64,000 bases of DNA, from assembly GCA_038207565.1 (NCBI GenBank), contig JBBQZQ010000021.1:1-64000 (forward strand), given 5' to 3'. The stretch's first letter is position 1, and each line of letters begins with the position of its first letter. The notes beneath the pieces were generated by a model. That model was given only the letters and a program-made list of their open reading frames with translations, had not been told where the DNA came from and did no database searches. Of the stretch, positions 23,743 to 32,871 are shown one piece after another. The DNA comes from JALZAI01 sp038207565 (GTDB lineage: Bacteria > Actinomycetota > Actinomycetes > Mycobacteriales > Jatrophihabitantaceae). Made by a program: the position numbers and the translations under genes.

Positions 23743-24744
23743 TCAGTACTCCAGAATCTTGTCGACGGTGTCGAGGACGCGATCGAGGTTGGGCAACCAC
23801 TCGTGCTCGAGGCGGCTCGGGGGGTACGGGGTGTCGTAACCGGTCACGCGCAGCACCGGCGCCTCGAGGGAGTAGAACGCCTGCTCCATCACCCGGGTCG
23901 CGATCTCGGCGCCGACCCCGAAGCTGTTCGGCGCCTCGTGCACGACGATCAGGCGGCCGGTGCGGCGCACCGACTCGAGCACGGTCGGCATGTCCAGCGG
24001 CGACACCGAACGCAGATCGATGACCTCGAGGTCCACGCCGTCATCGGCGCACGCCGCGGCCGCTTCGAGGACGGTACTCACCGTCGGCCCGTAGGCAACG
24101 ACCGTGACGTGGTGCCCCGGACGTACGACGCGCGCCTCATACAGCGGGGTGGGCGTGGCGGCGATCGGCGACTTCGCGGCGTGGTAGAGCCGTTTGGGCT
24201 CACAGAAGATGATCGGGTCGTCGTCGGCGATGGCCTGCTGGATCATCCAGTACGCGTCGGACGCGGTGGAGCAGCTGACCACCTTGAGCCCGGCGGTGTG
24301 CGCGAAGTACGTCTCGGGCGACTCGCTGTGGTGTTCGACCGCGCCGATGCCACCGCCGAACGGGATGCGGATCGTGATCGGCATCTTCATCAGCCCGGCC
24401 GAGCGGTTGTGGAACTTGGCGACCTGGCTGACGATCTGGTCGAAGCCGGGGAACACGAAGCCGTCGAACTGTATCTCGCAGACCGGGCGGTACCCGCGGA
24501 TCGCGAGCCCGACCGCCGTGCCGATGATTCCGGACTCGGCGAGCGGGGTGTCGATGACACGGTCCTCGCCGAAGTCCTTCTGCAGGCCGTCGGTGATGCG
24601 GAAGACGCCGCCGAGCTTGCCGACGTCCTCGCCCATGATCAGGACCTTCGGATCGGCCTCCATGGCCTTGCGCAGGCCGTCGTTGAGCGCCTTGGCCATC
24701 GTCTTCGAACCCGAGACCGGGGCACCCGAGACCGGGGCACTCAT
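23743..24744 (-). CDS. bkdB: 2-oxoacid dehydrogenase E1 beta subunit
   Basis: A 333-residue transketolase-like beta subunit. 'ALNDGLRKAMEADPKVLIMGEDVGKLGGVFRITDGL', 'DTPLAESGIIGTAVGLAIRGYRPVCEIQFDGFVFPGFDQIVSQVAKF' and 'RIPFGGGIGAVEHHSES' are the characteristic blocks of the pyruvate/branched-chain E1beta family; the C-terminal domain has 'DLRSVSPLD'. ATG 24744 overlaps the E1alpha stop as ATGA. The N-terminus contains a short duplication (SGAPVSG, also visible in DNA as CCCGAGACCGGGGCA twice around 24712-24740). Confidence 0.92.
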   Translation of the reverse strand: MSAPVSGAPVSGSKTMAKALNDGLRKAMEADPKVLIMGEDVGKLGGVFRITDGLQKDFGEDRVIDTPLAESGIIGTAVGLAIRGYRPVCEIQFDGFVFPGFDQIVSQVAKFHNRSAGLMKMPITIRIPFGGGIGAVEHHSESPETYFAHTAGLKVVSCSTASDAYWMIQQAIADDDPIIFCEPKRLYHAAKSPIAATPTPLYEARVVRPGHHVTVVAYGPTVSTVLEAAAACADDGVDLEVIDLRSVSPLDMPTVLESVRRTGRLIVVHEAPNSFGVGAEIATRVMEQAFYSLEAPVLRVTGYDTPYPPSRLEHEWLPNLDRVLDTVDKILEY

Positions 24745-25889
24745 GCGGGTACCTCCGCGACCGACCGGACGAACGCGCCGAACTCGGTGCGCTGTTGTTG
24801 CAGCTCGGCCGGAAGCTCGACGTGGACGTGATCGAACAGCGACTCGGGCGTCGGGTCGGCCAGTGCGCGGCACCCCGCTCGCAGCCGCTCGGCCAACTTC
24901 TTCGCCTCGGCGTCGACCGACTCGAAGAAGGACGGCTCGACCCGGGCCTCGCGGGTGAGGTAGGCACGCACCCGTTCGATCGGATCACGCAGCTTCCACG
25001 TCTCGGCCTCGCTGCCCAGTCGGTAACGGCGCGGGTCGTCGTTGGTGGTGTGCGGGTTCATCCGGTAGGTGTAGGCCTCGATCAGGGTCGGGCCTTGCGC
25101 GCTGCGAGCGTCGTCGAGCGCCTTGCGGGTGACCGCCAGGGTGGCGAGCACATCGTTGCCGTCGACGCGCACCCCGGGGAAGCCGAAGCCGCTCGAGCGC
25201 TTGTACAGCGGCACGCGGCTCTGTCGCTCGACCGGTTCGCTGATCGCCCACTGGTTGTTCTGGCAGAAGAACACGACCGGCAGATTGCCCGCGGCCGCCC
25301 AGACGAACGCCTCGTTCACGTCACCTTGGCTCGATGCCCCGTCGCCGAAGAACGCGAGGACGGCCGTGTCGCGTTCCGGGTCGCCCGTCCCCACCGCGCC
25401 GTCGCGGACGATGCCCATCGCGTAGCCCGTCGCGTGCAGTGTCTGCGCACCGATGACGATCGTGTACAGGTTGAAATTGTTCTCGTTCGGATTCCACCCG
25501 CCGAGGTTCGTGCCGCGGAACAGGCCGAGCAGCGTGAGCGCATCGACGTCGCGGCACCAGGCCACACCGTGCTCGCGGTAGGTCGGAAAGGCCATGTCCT
25601 GGGTGCGGAGCGCGCGTCCGGCACCGATCTGGGCAGCCTCCTGGCCGAGCAGGCTGGCCCACAGTCCGAGCTCACCCTGGCGTTGCAGGGCGATCGCCTC
25701 GGAGTCGATGCGGCGGACGAGGACGAGATCGCGGTACAGCGCGGCGATCTCGTCGTCGGAGATGTCGAGGGAGTAGTCCGGATGCTCGACCCGCTGTCCC
25801 TCCGGGGTCAGCAGCTGCACCATGTTGGGCTCGGGCTGCACCGCGAGTGCAGTCCGTGGGCCGGACGAGCTCTGGACGTCTTCGGTCAT
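24741..25889 (-). CDS. bkdA: 2-oxoacid dehydrogenase E1 alpha subunit
   Basis: A 382-residue TPP-dependent alpha subunit. The TPP/Mg motif is 'FGDGASSQGDVNEAFVWAAAGNLPVVFFCQNN' (GDG...NN); 'MAFPTYREHGVAW' and 'YRMNPHTTNDDPRRYR' are the usual E1alpha blocks, the latter containing the phosphorylation-loop equivalent. 'ALQRQGELGLW' is typical of branched-chain type E1alpha. ATG 25889 has a GAGGAG Shine-Dalgarno; the 5' extension to 25925 is unsupported. First gene of the E1alpha-E1beta-E2 operon. Confidence 0.92.
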   Translation of the reverse strand: MTEDVQSSSGPRTALAVQPEPNMVQLLTPEGQRVEHPDYSLDISDDEIAALYRDLVLVRRIDSEAIALQRQGELGLWASLLGQEAAQIGAGRALRTQDMAFPTYREHGVAWCRDVDALTLLGLFRGTNLGGWNPNENNFNLYTIVIGAQTLHATGYAMGIVRDGAVGTGDPERDTAVLAFFGDGASSQGDVNEAFVWAAAGNLPVVFFCQNNQWAISEPVERQSRVPLYKRSSGFGFPGVRVDGNDVLATLAVTRKALDDARSAQGPTLIEAYTYRMNPHTTNDDPRRYRLGSEAETWKLRDPIERVRAYLTREARVEPSFFESVDAEAKKLAERLRAGCRALADPTPESLFDHVHVELPAELQQQRTEFGAFVRSVAEVPA

Positions 25890-26040
25890 CGACAACTCCT
25901 CGTTCGCGCGTCGTGGGGTTGCCACGTGGTGCGCGGTGCCGGTGTCTGGTGCGTACTTCGGTTCGTACAGGGGTGGCGTACGTAGCGAAATACCCAGGGG
26001 TTCCTACCATAGGTGACGGCGGTCACCCGCGTGTCTCAAA

Positions 26041-26105
26041 CTCCCTGTGATCAAGAGGCCCCAATTGTCGCCGAGCGACAGTTCGCGCCTCTTGATCACA
26101 GGGAG
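26041..26105. terminator. GTGATCA-family hairpin 1 (19-bp perfect arms)
   Basis: CTCCCTGTGATCAAGAGGC at 26041-26059 and its exact reverse complement at 26087-26105 enclose 27 bases that themselves contain a smaller stem (TGTCGC...GCGACA). It begins 7 bases after the stop of the leftward helicase gene, as expected for its terminator, and precedes the E1alpha operon. It carries the 12-mer GTGATCAAGAGG shared with four other elements in the window. Confidence 0.75.
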
Positions 26106-26111
26106 TAGGCG

Positions 26112-28133
26112 TCATCGGCCGAGCTCGGGCGGCAGCTGCTGATCGTGCAGTACGACCAGTCGGGACACGGCGCGGGTGAGCACGACGTAGAGGCGACGCA
26201 GCCCGGCGACACGCAGCGACTCCGCTGCGACGATCTCTGCCGGTTCCAGCAGCACGACCGTGTCGAACTCGAGGCCCTTCGCCTCGGACGCCGCGACGAC
26301 GGTGACCCGCCCGTCGACGCCGGTGTCCAGCGTCTCGACGTCGATGTCACCGGCCAGCAGTGCGGCGAGGCTCGCTGCCGCGCGCGCGTCGGGGACGATC
26401 ACGCCGACCGAGCCCTCGACGTCCAGCGCGGCGCGGACCGACGCGACGAGTTCAGACGCCGGGGCGAACACCAGCGCGTCGCGACCCGCACGGATGGACG
26501 AACCGGGCGCGACGCCCACGGCGATGTGCGGCAGCAGCCTGTTCGCCAGCTCGATCACGTCAGCCGGCACGCGGTAGCCGGCGGTCAACGGTCGCACCTT
26601 CGCCGACGCGTGACCAAGGTGCTCGAGCGTCGAGGCCCAGTCGCCCGGCGCCCACGCGGTGGTGGCCTGGGCGAGGTCACCGAGCACCGTCACCGACCCG
26701 AGCGGGCAGCGACGGGCGATCGCGCGGCACTGCATCGCAGACAGATCCTGGGCCTCGTCGACCACGGCGTGGACGAAGGTGTCGGTGCCGTCGATCAGGC
26801 CCGCGAATTCGTCGAGCAGGACGGCGTCCATCGGTGTCCACTTGGTGGCGCGTGCCGAGCGTGCCGCCGGGCGGTGCAGGAGTGCTCGTTCGGACTCGGT
26901 CAGCGACGGTGCGCAGCGGCGCAGGAAGTCCGGCTCGGCCCACAGGCGGGCGAGCACCGCCGCGGGAGTGAGTGCCGGCCACACCGCGTCGACGAACTCG
27001 CGCACTGCCGGCGTGCGGGCGACCATCGTGGTCTCCGCGTCCGACGGTGCGCCGCCGGCGTCCTCACGCTGCCGACGGACGTCCTCTGCGACCTGCGTTC
27101 GCAGCCGTTCCCGGGCGAGGGACCAGCGCAGCCCGTCGCTCAACGCGCGTCGGGTGTCGTCGACGTAGCGGCGCAGGTGATGGGCCCCGATGCGATAGCG
27201 GCGGGTCCCGACGATCGCGACCACGTCGTCGCTCGGTTTGGCGACATTGGTGAGGACGGCGCGTCGCACCACGTCTGCCATCCGCACATCACCCTTCAGC
27301 GCGGCGACGTCGTCGGCCTCGGTCCCGGTCGGCGCGGTCGCGACGAGCGTTTCGACGGTGCTCTGCTGGATGCCGCCCTCGCCGAGCGACGGCAGCACCT
27401 GGGCGATGTAGTGCAGGAAGGCCCGGTTGGGTCCTACCACCAGCACGCCGGAGCGGCGCAGCCGTTCGGGGTAGGTGTAGAGCAGGTAGGCCGCCCGGTG
27501 CAGGCCCACCGCGGTCTTGCCGGTTCCCGGAGCGCCCTGGATGCAGAGCGAGGTGTCGAGATCGGCGCGCACGAGATCGTCCTGGTCGGGCTGGATCGTG
27601 GCCACGATGTCGCGCATCGGACCGACGCGCGGCCGCTCGATCTCCTCGCGCAGCAGCCCTGATCCGAGACCCAGCGATTCGCCACGGTCGAGGTGCTCGT
27701 CCTCGAACGAGGACAGGATCGCGCGGCTGCCGGTTCGCTGGAAACCGAAGCGTCGCCGTAGTCGCACACTCATCCGCTCGGCCGGCGTGGCCCGGTAGAA
27801 CGCGCGTGCGATCGGGGCGCGCCAGTCGATGACCACCGGGTCGCCGTGGTCGTCACGGATGTGACGCCGCCCGATGTGGAACACCTCGGCACCCGGCCGG
27901 CCGTCGTCGCGATCGCGGTCGATCCGGCCGAAGAAAGGCGGCGCGTCGGGATCGGATCCCAGTGCGCGGAGGCGATCGGCGCGCATCCGTCCCAGACTCT
28001 GGCTGGCCAGTTCGTCGACACCGTAGTCGGCGATCGCGGAGGCCGAGATCTGCATGGTGCTCAAGCAGTGCCGCGCCTGGTCCAGGTGGTTGCGCTCGGC
28101 GGTGAGGAAAGGATCGGGTTCTACGGCGCTCAC
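26112..28133 (-). CDS. HelD/HelR-type superfamily I helicase
   Basis: A 673-residue UvrD/Rep-like protein of the HelD group. The N-terminus 'ERNHLDQARHCLSTM' is the start of the antiparallel coiled-coil that HelD inserts into RNA polymerase. Walker A is 'GAPGTGKTAVGLHRAAYLLYTY' near residue 200, Walker B 'VVDEAQDLS', and C-terminal helicase motifs include 'GYRVPADVIELANRLL' and 'EAKGLEFDTVVLLEP', 'YVVLTRAV'. HelD proteins release stalled RNA polymerase from DNA; actinobacterial HelR also protects against rifampicin. I did not find the inverted-repeat Rif-associated element upstream. Divergent from egtE. Confidence 0.9.
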   Translation of the reverse strand: MSAVEPDPFLTAERNHLDQARHCLSTMQISASAIADYGVDELASQSLGRMRADRLRALGSDPDAPPFFGRIDRDRDDGRPGAEVFHIGRRHIRDDHGDPVVIDWRAPIARAFYRATPAERMSVRLRRRFGFQRTGSRAILSSFEDEHLDRGESLGLGSGLLREEIERPRVGPMRDIVATIQPDQDDLVRADLDTSLCIQGAPGTGKTAVGLHRAAYLLYTYPERLRRSGVLVVGPNRAFLHYIAQVLPSLGEGGIQQSTVETLVATAPTGTEADDVAALKGDVRMADVVRRAVLTNVAKPSDDVVAIVGTRRYRIGAHHLRRYVDDTRRALSDGLRWSLARERLRTQVAEDVRRQREDAGGAPSDAETTMVARTPAVREFVDAVWPALTPAAVLARLWAEPDFLRRCAPSLTESERALLHRPAARSARATKWTPMDAVLLDEFAGLIDGTDTFVHAVVDEAQDLSAMQCRAIARRCPLGSVTVLGDLAQATTAWAPGDWASTLEHLGHASAKVRPLTAGYRVPADVIELANRLLPHIAVGVAPGSSIRAGRDALVFAPASELVASVRAALDVEGSVGVIVPDARAAASLAALLAGDIDVETLDTGVDGRVTVVAASEAKGLEFDTVVLLEPAEIVAAESLRVAGLRRLYVVLTRAVSRLVVLHDQQLPPELGR

Positions 28134-28177
28134 GGTTTTTCGACGTTACGCGTGCGGAGCAACCGAATTTCACGAGT

Positions 28178-28232
28178 CGGGCGGATACGCCCGAATTCGG
28201 CGGACCGCCCTGACCTGATTCGGCGGACCGCC
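28178..28232. repeat. Hairpin and 15-bp direct repeats between helD-like gene and egtE
   Basis: CGGGCG-GATA-CGCCCG at 28178-28193 forms a short hairpin; directly after it ATTCGGCGGACCGCC occurs at 28195-28209 and again at 28218-28232 (period 23). They lie in the 193-bp divergent promoter region and may be regulator sites for either gene. Confidence 0.5.
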
Positions 28233-28326
28233 GGGGAAATGACGGGGGTCCTGCCTACGCCACCGCGGGGGCCGGTGCGAGCAGCAACGGCAATTGTCAT
28301 CTCCCCGGCCCGCTAGCGTGACGACG

Positions 28327-29463
28327 ATGAGTGCCGTCCACCCATCCGAAGACCCGTCGCGGTGGATGCAGTGGGCGGCCCGCCGCCCGGCCACGCGCGT
28401 CACGCACCTGGACAGCGCGGCCGCCGGCCGCTCGTCGCACGCCACCCTTGCTGCAAGCGCCGCGCATGCCCGGCGCGAGGCCGAGGTCGGCGCGTACGTC
28501 GCGCAGGAGGAGGCGCATGAGCAACTCGAGGTCGGTCGCCGTTCGCTCGCCGCGCTGCTGGGCGTGCCCCCGGCGGGTCTCGCCTTCCTCGAGAGCGCCT
28601 CGGTTGCGCTCGGCGCTCTGCTCGCCTCCTGGCCGCTGTCGGCCGGCGACACGGTGGGCGTCGTGGCTGCCGAGTGGGGTCCCAACCTGGAGGCGTTCGC
28701 CGCCCGCGGGCTGCGGGTCGTCGAGCTCGTCTCGGACGGTGACGGGGCGCTCGATCTGCACGAGTTGGAGCGCCGGCTGGCCGATGATCCGCCGACAGTC
28801 GTGCACCTCACCCAGGTCACGTCTCACCGCGGGCTGGTGCAACCGGTCGCGGCCGCGGTCGAGCTGTGTCGCGTGGCGGGCGTCGCGTGCTGGGTCGACG
28901 CCGCGCAGGCGCTGGGGCACGTCGACGCAGCCACCGGCGCCGACGCGTCGTACGCGACCAGTCGCAAGTGGCTCGCTGGGCCGCGCGGGGTCGGCATGCT
29001 CGCCATCGCCGAGCGGGCCTGGCGCGGGCTCGAGGTGCGGCGATCGGCACTGGCGCCCGACGACCTTGCGCCCGTGGCGCACCTGGAATCGCACGAGGCA
29101 CATATCGCGGGACGGGTGGGCCTGGCGGTCGCTGTCGCGGACTACCTCGAGTCCGGCGCCGACCGCGTTGCCCACCGCCTCGACGAGGTCGGCCGGCTCA
29201 CCCGCGAGGCCCTCGCCGAGGTGCCTGGGTGGCGGGTCGTGGGTAGCGGCGCCGGCGCCATCACGGCCGTCGCACCTACTGCCGGACAGGAGGTTCTGGC
29301 GACCCGGTCGCGCCTGCTCGCCGAACACGGCGTGCTCACCACAGCGTGCGCTCCGGCTCGCGCGCCGCGCGAACTCACCGCGCCCGTCCTGCGCATCAGC
29401 GCGCACGTCGACTGCACCGCCGCCGACCTGGCTCGCCTTACCAAAGGATTACGCGTGAGCTGA
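28327..29463 (+). CDS. egtE: EgtE: PLP-dependent C-S lyase of ergothioneine synthesis
   Basis: A 378-residue fold-type I PLP enzyme of the NifS/selenocysteine-lyase-like group. 'THLDSAAAGRSSHATL' is the EgtE N-terminus; 'TSHRGLVQP' and 'CWVDAAQALGHVD' surround the cofactor, and the PLP lysine is Lys214 in 'ATSRKWLAGPRGVG'. EgtE cleaves hercynyl-cysteine sulfoxide to ergothioneine, the last step of the pathway. Unlike in mycobacteria (egtA-B-C-D-E), here egtE precedes egtA by 192 bases. Start ATG 28327 (MSAVHPS). Confidence 0.93.
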   Translation: MSAVHPSEDPSRWMQWAARRPATRVTHLDSAAAGRSSHATLAASAAHARREAEVGAYVAQEEAHEQLEVGRRSLAALLGVPPAGLAFLESASVALGALLASWPLSAGDTVGVVAAEWGPNLEAFAARGLRVVELVSDGDGALDLHELERRLADDPPTVVHLTQVTSHRGLVQPVAAAVELCRVAGVACWVDAAQALGHVDAATGADASYATSRKWLAGPRGVGMLAIAERAWRGLEVRRSALAPDDLAPVAHLESHEAHIAGRVGLAVAVADYLESGADRVAHRLDEVGRLTREALAEVPGWRVVGSGAGAITAVAPTAGQEVLATRSRLLAEHGVLTTACAPARAPRELTAPVLRISAHVDCTAADLARLTKGLRVS

Positions 29464-29507
29464 TTGTCGGAGGTTTGTTGTACAAAGGACGTGGGCAAGA
29501 CTTCGAC

Positions 29508-29563
29508 AGCACCACCACAGCACCACTACAGCACTACCCAGCACCACAGCACTGAGCACCACA
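29508..29563 (+). repeat. Low-complexity CAGCACCAC-type repeat upstream of egtA
   Basis: In the 192-base gap between egtE and egtA, AGCACCAC and AGCACTAC/AGCACTGA variants recur about every 8-15 bases from 29508 to 29563. The repeats are imperfect and no reading frame through them has a start with a ribosome binding site. They may simply be slippage-derived, or a binding array near the egtA start. Confidence 0.6.
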
Positions 29564-29655
29564 CAGGCAATCGAGGACGGCCGCCGTGTCGCGACCGCCC
29601 CCGCACCGACCCGCGGTCGTGATTATCACGGCCGGTCCGGACCTGGAGGGGGCGG

Positions 29656-30915
29656 GTGACCGTTCACCAATCGCAGGACCTCGTCGAATTCACCATCGAC
29701 GACGCCCGAGCGCACATCGAAGACACCGCGCTGCGCCCATCAGCAGGCGGACAGGTGGGGCTGGAACTCGAGTTCCACCTCGTCGACCTCGCACGTCCCG
29801 GCCGAAGGCCCACGTGGGCGGAGGTGCTGACCCTCGCAGCCGGCCTCCCGCCGATGCCGAGCGGCAGCAGGGTCACGGTGGAACCGGGCGGCCAGGTCGA
29901 GCTCTCCACGCCGCCGGGCTTCGGTGCCGCGGCAGCAATTGCGCAACTAAAGGCTGATCGCGCAGTCCTGACCCGCGCGCTCGCCGAAGCCGGTTTCGGC
30001 GCGGCCCCGCTCGGCACCGATCCGGCGCGTCCGGTGCGTCGGATCAATCCCAGTGAGCGCTACCTGGCGATGGAGCGTCACTTCAGTGCCGTCGGTTGCG
30101 CCGAGTCCGGACGCGAGATGATGTCAGCGACCGCGGCTCTGCAGGTGAACGTCGACGCCGGACCGGCTGCCGGCTGGACCGAGCGGGTGAGCCGCATCCG
30201 CCGCCTCGGCCCCGTCCTCGTCGCCGCGTCGGCCTGCTCTCCGCTGCTCGCCGGGCGTTCCTCGGGATGGCACTCGATGCGTCAGCAGGCGTGGCGCGGC
30301 ATCGACGCCACGCGTCCCCCACCCTTCCAGCACCGCGACCCACGCGTTGCCTGGGCCGACTACGCCCTCGGCGCTCCCGTGATGCTCGTGCGTGACGAGG
30401 GCACCGGGCACCTGGAAGCGGTCACCGAGCGCGTGCCCTTCACCGCCTGGCTGCAGGGGCGCGCGGGGCCGTCGCGCCGGCCGACGCAGGGCGATCTCGA
30501 CCTGCACCTCACCACCCTGTTCCCGCCGATCCGTCCACGCGGGTATCTCGAGATTCGCTGCCTGGACGCGCTGCCGGACCGCTGGTGGCCCGCCCTGGCC
30601 GGGTTGACGGTCACGCTGCTCGACGACCCGGTCGCCTCCGATCGCGCCGCCGAGTTGTGCGAGCCGCTGCACGACGAGCGCCGTCCTGACCCGTGGCTGC
30701 GAGCTGCGCGCGACGGGCTCGAGGATCCGCAGGTCCGTGCTGCCGCTGCGGGGTGTGTCACCGTCGCCGCCGAACGATGCCCACCCGAACTGCGTCCGGA
30801 TCTCGACGCCTACGCCGAGCTGGTCGCGGCCGGCCGCACACCAGGCGACGAGGTCCGCGAACGCGCCGCCGCCGGCGGCCCGCTGACCGTGTTGACGGAG
30901 GCAGCCCGTGCGTGA
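29656..30915 (+). CDS. egtA: EgtA: glutamate-cysteine ligase
   Basis: A 419-residue GCS2-type ligase making gamma-glutamylcysteine, the sulfur donor for EgtB. 'VGLELEFHLVDL' is the N-terminal metal/ATP-binding block, 'PGGQVELSTPP' and 'ALQVNVDAGP' are other family blocks, and 'YLEIRCLDALP' lies in the C-terminal half. GTG 29656 follows a GGAGGG ribosome binding site. The stop is overlapped by 8 bases by egtB, showing an operon. Confidence 0.93.
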   Translation: MTVHQSQDLVEFTIDDARAHIEDTALRPSAGGQVGLELEFHLVDLARPGRRPTWAEVLTLAAGLPPMPSGSRVTVEPGGQVELSTPPGFGAAAAIAQLKADRAVLTRALAEAGFGAAPLGTDPARPVRRINPSERYLAMERHFSAVGCAESGREMMSATAALQVNVDAGPAAGWTERVSRIRRLGPVLVAASACSPLLAGRSSGWHSMRQQAWRGIDATRPPPFQHRDPRVAWADYALGAPVMLVRDEGTGHLEAVTERVPFTAWLQGRAGPSRRPTQGDLDLHLTTLFPPIRPRGYLEIRCLDALPDRWWPALAGLTVTLLDDPVASDRAAELCEPLHDERRPDPWLRAARDGLEDPQVRAAAAGCVTVAAERCPPELRPDLDAYAELVAAGRTPGDEVRERAAAGGPLTVLTEAARA

Positions 30916-32170
30916 GGACACCGCCCGTGGCCTGGACGGCGCACGCACGCGCACGCTGGCACTCACCCAGTTCGACGAATCCGAACTGACCCGCCAGCAC
31001 AGCCCGCTCATGAGCCCGCTGGTCTGGGACCTCGCCCACATCGGCCAGCAGGAAGACCTCTGGCTGCTGCGCGGCGGCGACAGCGCACGCCAGGGCGTGC
31101 TCTCCGGCCAGGTGGAAAAGCTCTACGACGCCTTCGAGCACCCCCGCGCCGACCGGGTGCGGCTTCCGCTGCTCGCGTCGGGCGAGGCGCGCCGCTACCT
31201 CTCCGACGTCCGCGGCCGGGTCTTCGACGCGCTGGAGTGCGCCGATGACGACGCCCTGTTCCCGTTCGTCATGGTCGAACAGCACGAGCAACAGCACGTC
31301 GAGACGATGCTGGCCACCCACCAGTTGCGCGCGGGCCCGCCGCTGCTCGGTGCGGGCGCCCAACTGCCAGAGGCCCGCCACGTTCCGCACGACTCCGTCC
31401 TGGTTGCTGCGGGCGAATTCCAGCTCGGTGTCGACGGCGAGGACGAACCGTGGTCGCTGGACAACGAACGTCCCGCCCACACCGTGCACCTCCCGGCGTT
31501 CCGTATCGGACGCGTCCCGGTGACCAACGCCGAGTACGCCCGGTTCGTCGACGGGGGCGGGTACGACGAGCGGCGCTCGTGGTCCGCACGGGGTTGGACG
31601 CATCGCATCGCCGCGGGGTTGGGGCGCCCGCAGTTCTGGAACGCCGACGGCTCGCGGCGGCGCTTCGGGATCGCGGAGGACATCCCGCCCGACGAACCCG
31701 TCCAGCACGTCTGTTTCTACGAGGCGGAGGCCTTCGCCGCGTGGGCCGGCGCGCGGCTACCCACCGAGCAGGAATGGGAAAAGGCTTGCGCCTGGGATCC
31801 GGTCAAGGGGCGCCGCAGATGGCCGTGGGGCGATTCGGAATGGACGCCCGCACTGGCCAATCTCGGCGGCGCCGCATTGCGTCCGGCGCCGGTCGGAACC
31901 TATCCCGGCGGCGCCTCCGCCTACGGGGTGCAACAGCTGATCGGCGATGTCTGGGAATGGACGTCGTCCGGATTCGAAGCGTGGCCGGGCTTCGCGCCGA
32001 TGCTCTATCGGCAGTACAGCGCGCCGTTCTTCGGCGGTGACTTCCGCGTCCTGCGCGGCGGCTCCTGGGCCGTGGGCGGCAACTCGGTCCGCCCCTCCTT
32101 CCGGAACTGGGACCTGCCCATCCGTCGTCAGATTTTCTGTGGCCTGCGCTTGGCCTGGGACGTTGCGTAG
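30908..32170 (+). CDS. egtB: EgtB: iron-dependent hercynylcysteine sulfoxide synthase
   Basis: A 420-residue two-domain enzyme. The N-terminal DinB-like domain supplies the iron ligands: His44 ('DLAHIGQQEDLW') and His126/His130 in 'HEQQHVET'. The C-terminal half is an FGE-sulfatase (formylglycine-generating-enzyme-like) domain with 'FRIGRVPVTNAEYARFVDGGGY', 'ARLPTEQEWEKACAW', 'DVWEWTSSGFEAWPGF' and 'RVLRGGSWAVGG'. It uses O2 to couple hercynine to gamma-glutamylcysteine. Length matches mycobacterial EgtB closely. Confidence 0.95.
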   Translation: MREDTARGLDGARTRTLALTQFDESELTRQHSPLMSPLVWDLAHIGQQEDLWLLRGGDSARQGVLSGQVEKLYDAFEHPRADRVRLPLLASGEARRYLSDVRGRVFDALECADDDALFPFVMVEQHEQQHVETMLATHQLRAGPPLLGAGAQLPEARHVPHDSVLVAAGEFQLGVDGEDEPWSLDNERPAHTVHLPAFRIGRVPVTNAEYARFVDGGGYDERRSWSARGWTHRIAAGLGRPQFWNADGSRRRFGIAEDIPPDEPVQHVCFYEAEAFAAWAGARLPTEQEWEKACAWDPVKGRRRWPWGDSEWTPALANLGGAALRPAPVGTYPGGASAYGVQQLIGDVWEWTSSGFEAWPGFAPMLYRQYSAPFFGGDFRVLRGGSWAVGGNSVRPSFRNWDLPIRRQIFCGLRLAWDVA

Positions 32171-32178
32171 GCACCGGC

Positions 32179-32871
32179 ATGTGTAGACATCTCGCGTGGC
32201 TCGGCGCCCCGCGCACGCTTGCCGCGCTGGTGCTCGAGCCCCCGGTTGGCCTGTTACGCCAGTCCTACGCACCGCGCCGGCAGCAGCGGGGTCTGGTCAA
32301 CGCCGACGGCTGGGGGGTCGGTTTCTGGTCCGACGGCAGGCTGGCCCGCTGGCGCTCGTCCCGTCCGCTGTGGGGTGACGCATCCTTCGCCTCACTCGCG
32401 CCGGTGTTGTCGTCGGAGTGCGTGCTCGCGGCCGTTCGGTCCGCAACGGTCGGCATGCCCATCGAGGAGTCCGCCGCAGCGCCGTTCACCGACGGCACGT
32501 GGTTGCTCTCGCACAACGGACGCGTGGACCGCGACGTGTTGCCCGCGCGCAATGATGCCGAGTCGGTGTGCGATTCCGCGGTGCTGGCTGCACACGTCTT
32601 CGCCCGCGGTGCCGAACGCGTGAGCACGACGGTGGCCGAGGTAGCCCGGCTCGACCCCGACGCCACCCTCAACCTGCTGCTCACCGACGGCGCCCGCGTG
32701 CTCGGGGTGACCTGGGGCGACTCGCTGAGCTATCTCGTCGAGCCGGACGGCGTAGTCGTCGCGAGTGAGCCCTGGGACGACGACCCGGCCTGGATCGACG
32801 TGCCCGACCACCACCTCATCGAGGTGACCCCCTCCGGGGTCACCGTAACTGACCTGGAGACAACCACGTGA
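32179..32871 (+). CDS. egtC: EgtC: gamma-glutamyl hercynylcysteine sulfoxide amidohydrolase
   Basis: A 230-residue Ntn-type hydrolase (class II glutamine amidotransferase-like). The nucleophile is Cys2 ('MCRHLAWLGAP'); 'LVNADGWGVGFW' and 'LAAVRSATVGMPIEESAAAPFTDGTWLLSHNG' are the glutamine-binding blocks. It removes the gamma-glutamyl group from the EgtB product. The stop overlaps the egtD GTG start (GTGA). Confidence 0.94.
   Translation: MCRHLAWLGAPRTLAALVLEPPVGLLRQSYAPRRQQRGLVNADGWGVGFWSDGRLARWRSSRPLWGDASFASLAPVLSSECVLAAVRSATVGMPIEESAAAPFTDGTWLLSHNGRVDRDVLPARNDAESVCDSAVLAAHVFARGAERVSTTVAEVARLDPDATLNLLLTDGARVLGVTWGDSLSYLVEPDGVVVASEPWDDDPAWIDVPDHHLIEVTPSGVTVTDLETTT

Noticed and set aside
28134..28326. 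Rifampicin-associated inverted repeat upstream of the HelD/HelR-type helicase
   Set aside because: The region has a small hairpin and 15-bp repeats but no long dyad of the known Rif-associated-element type.
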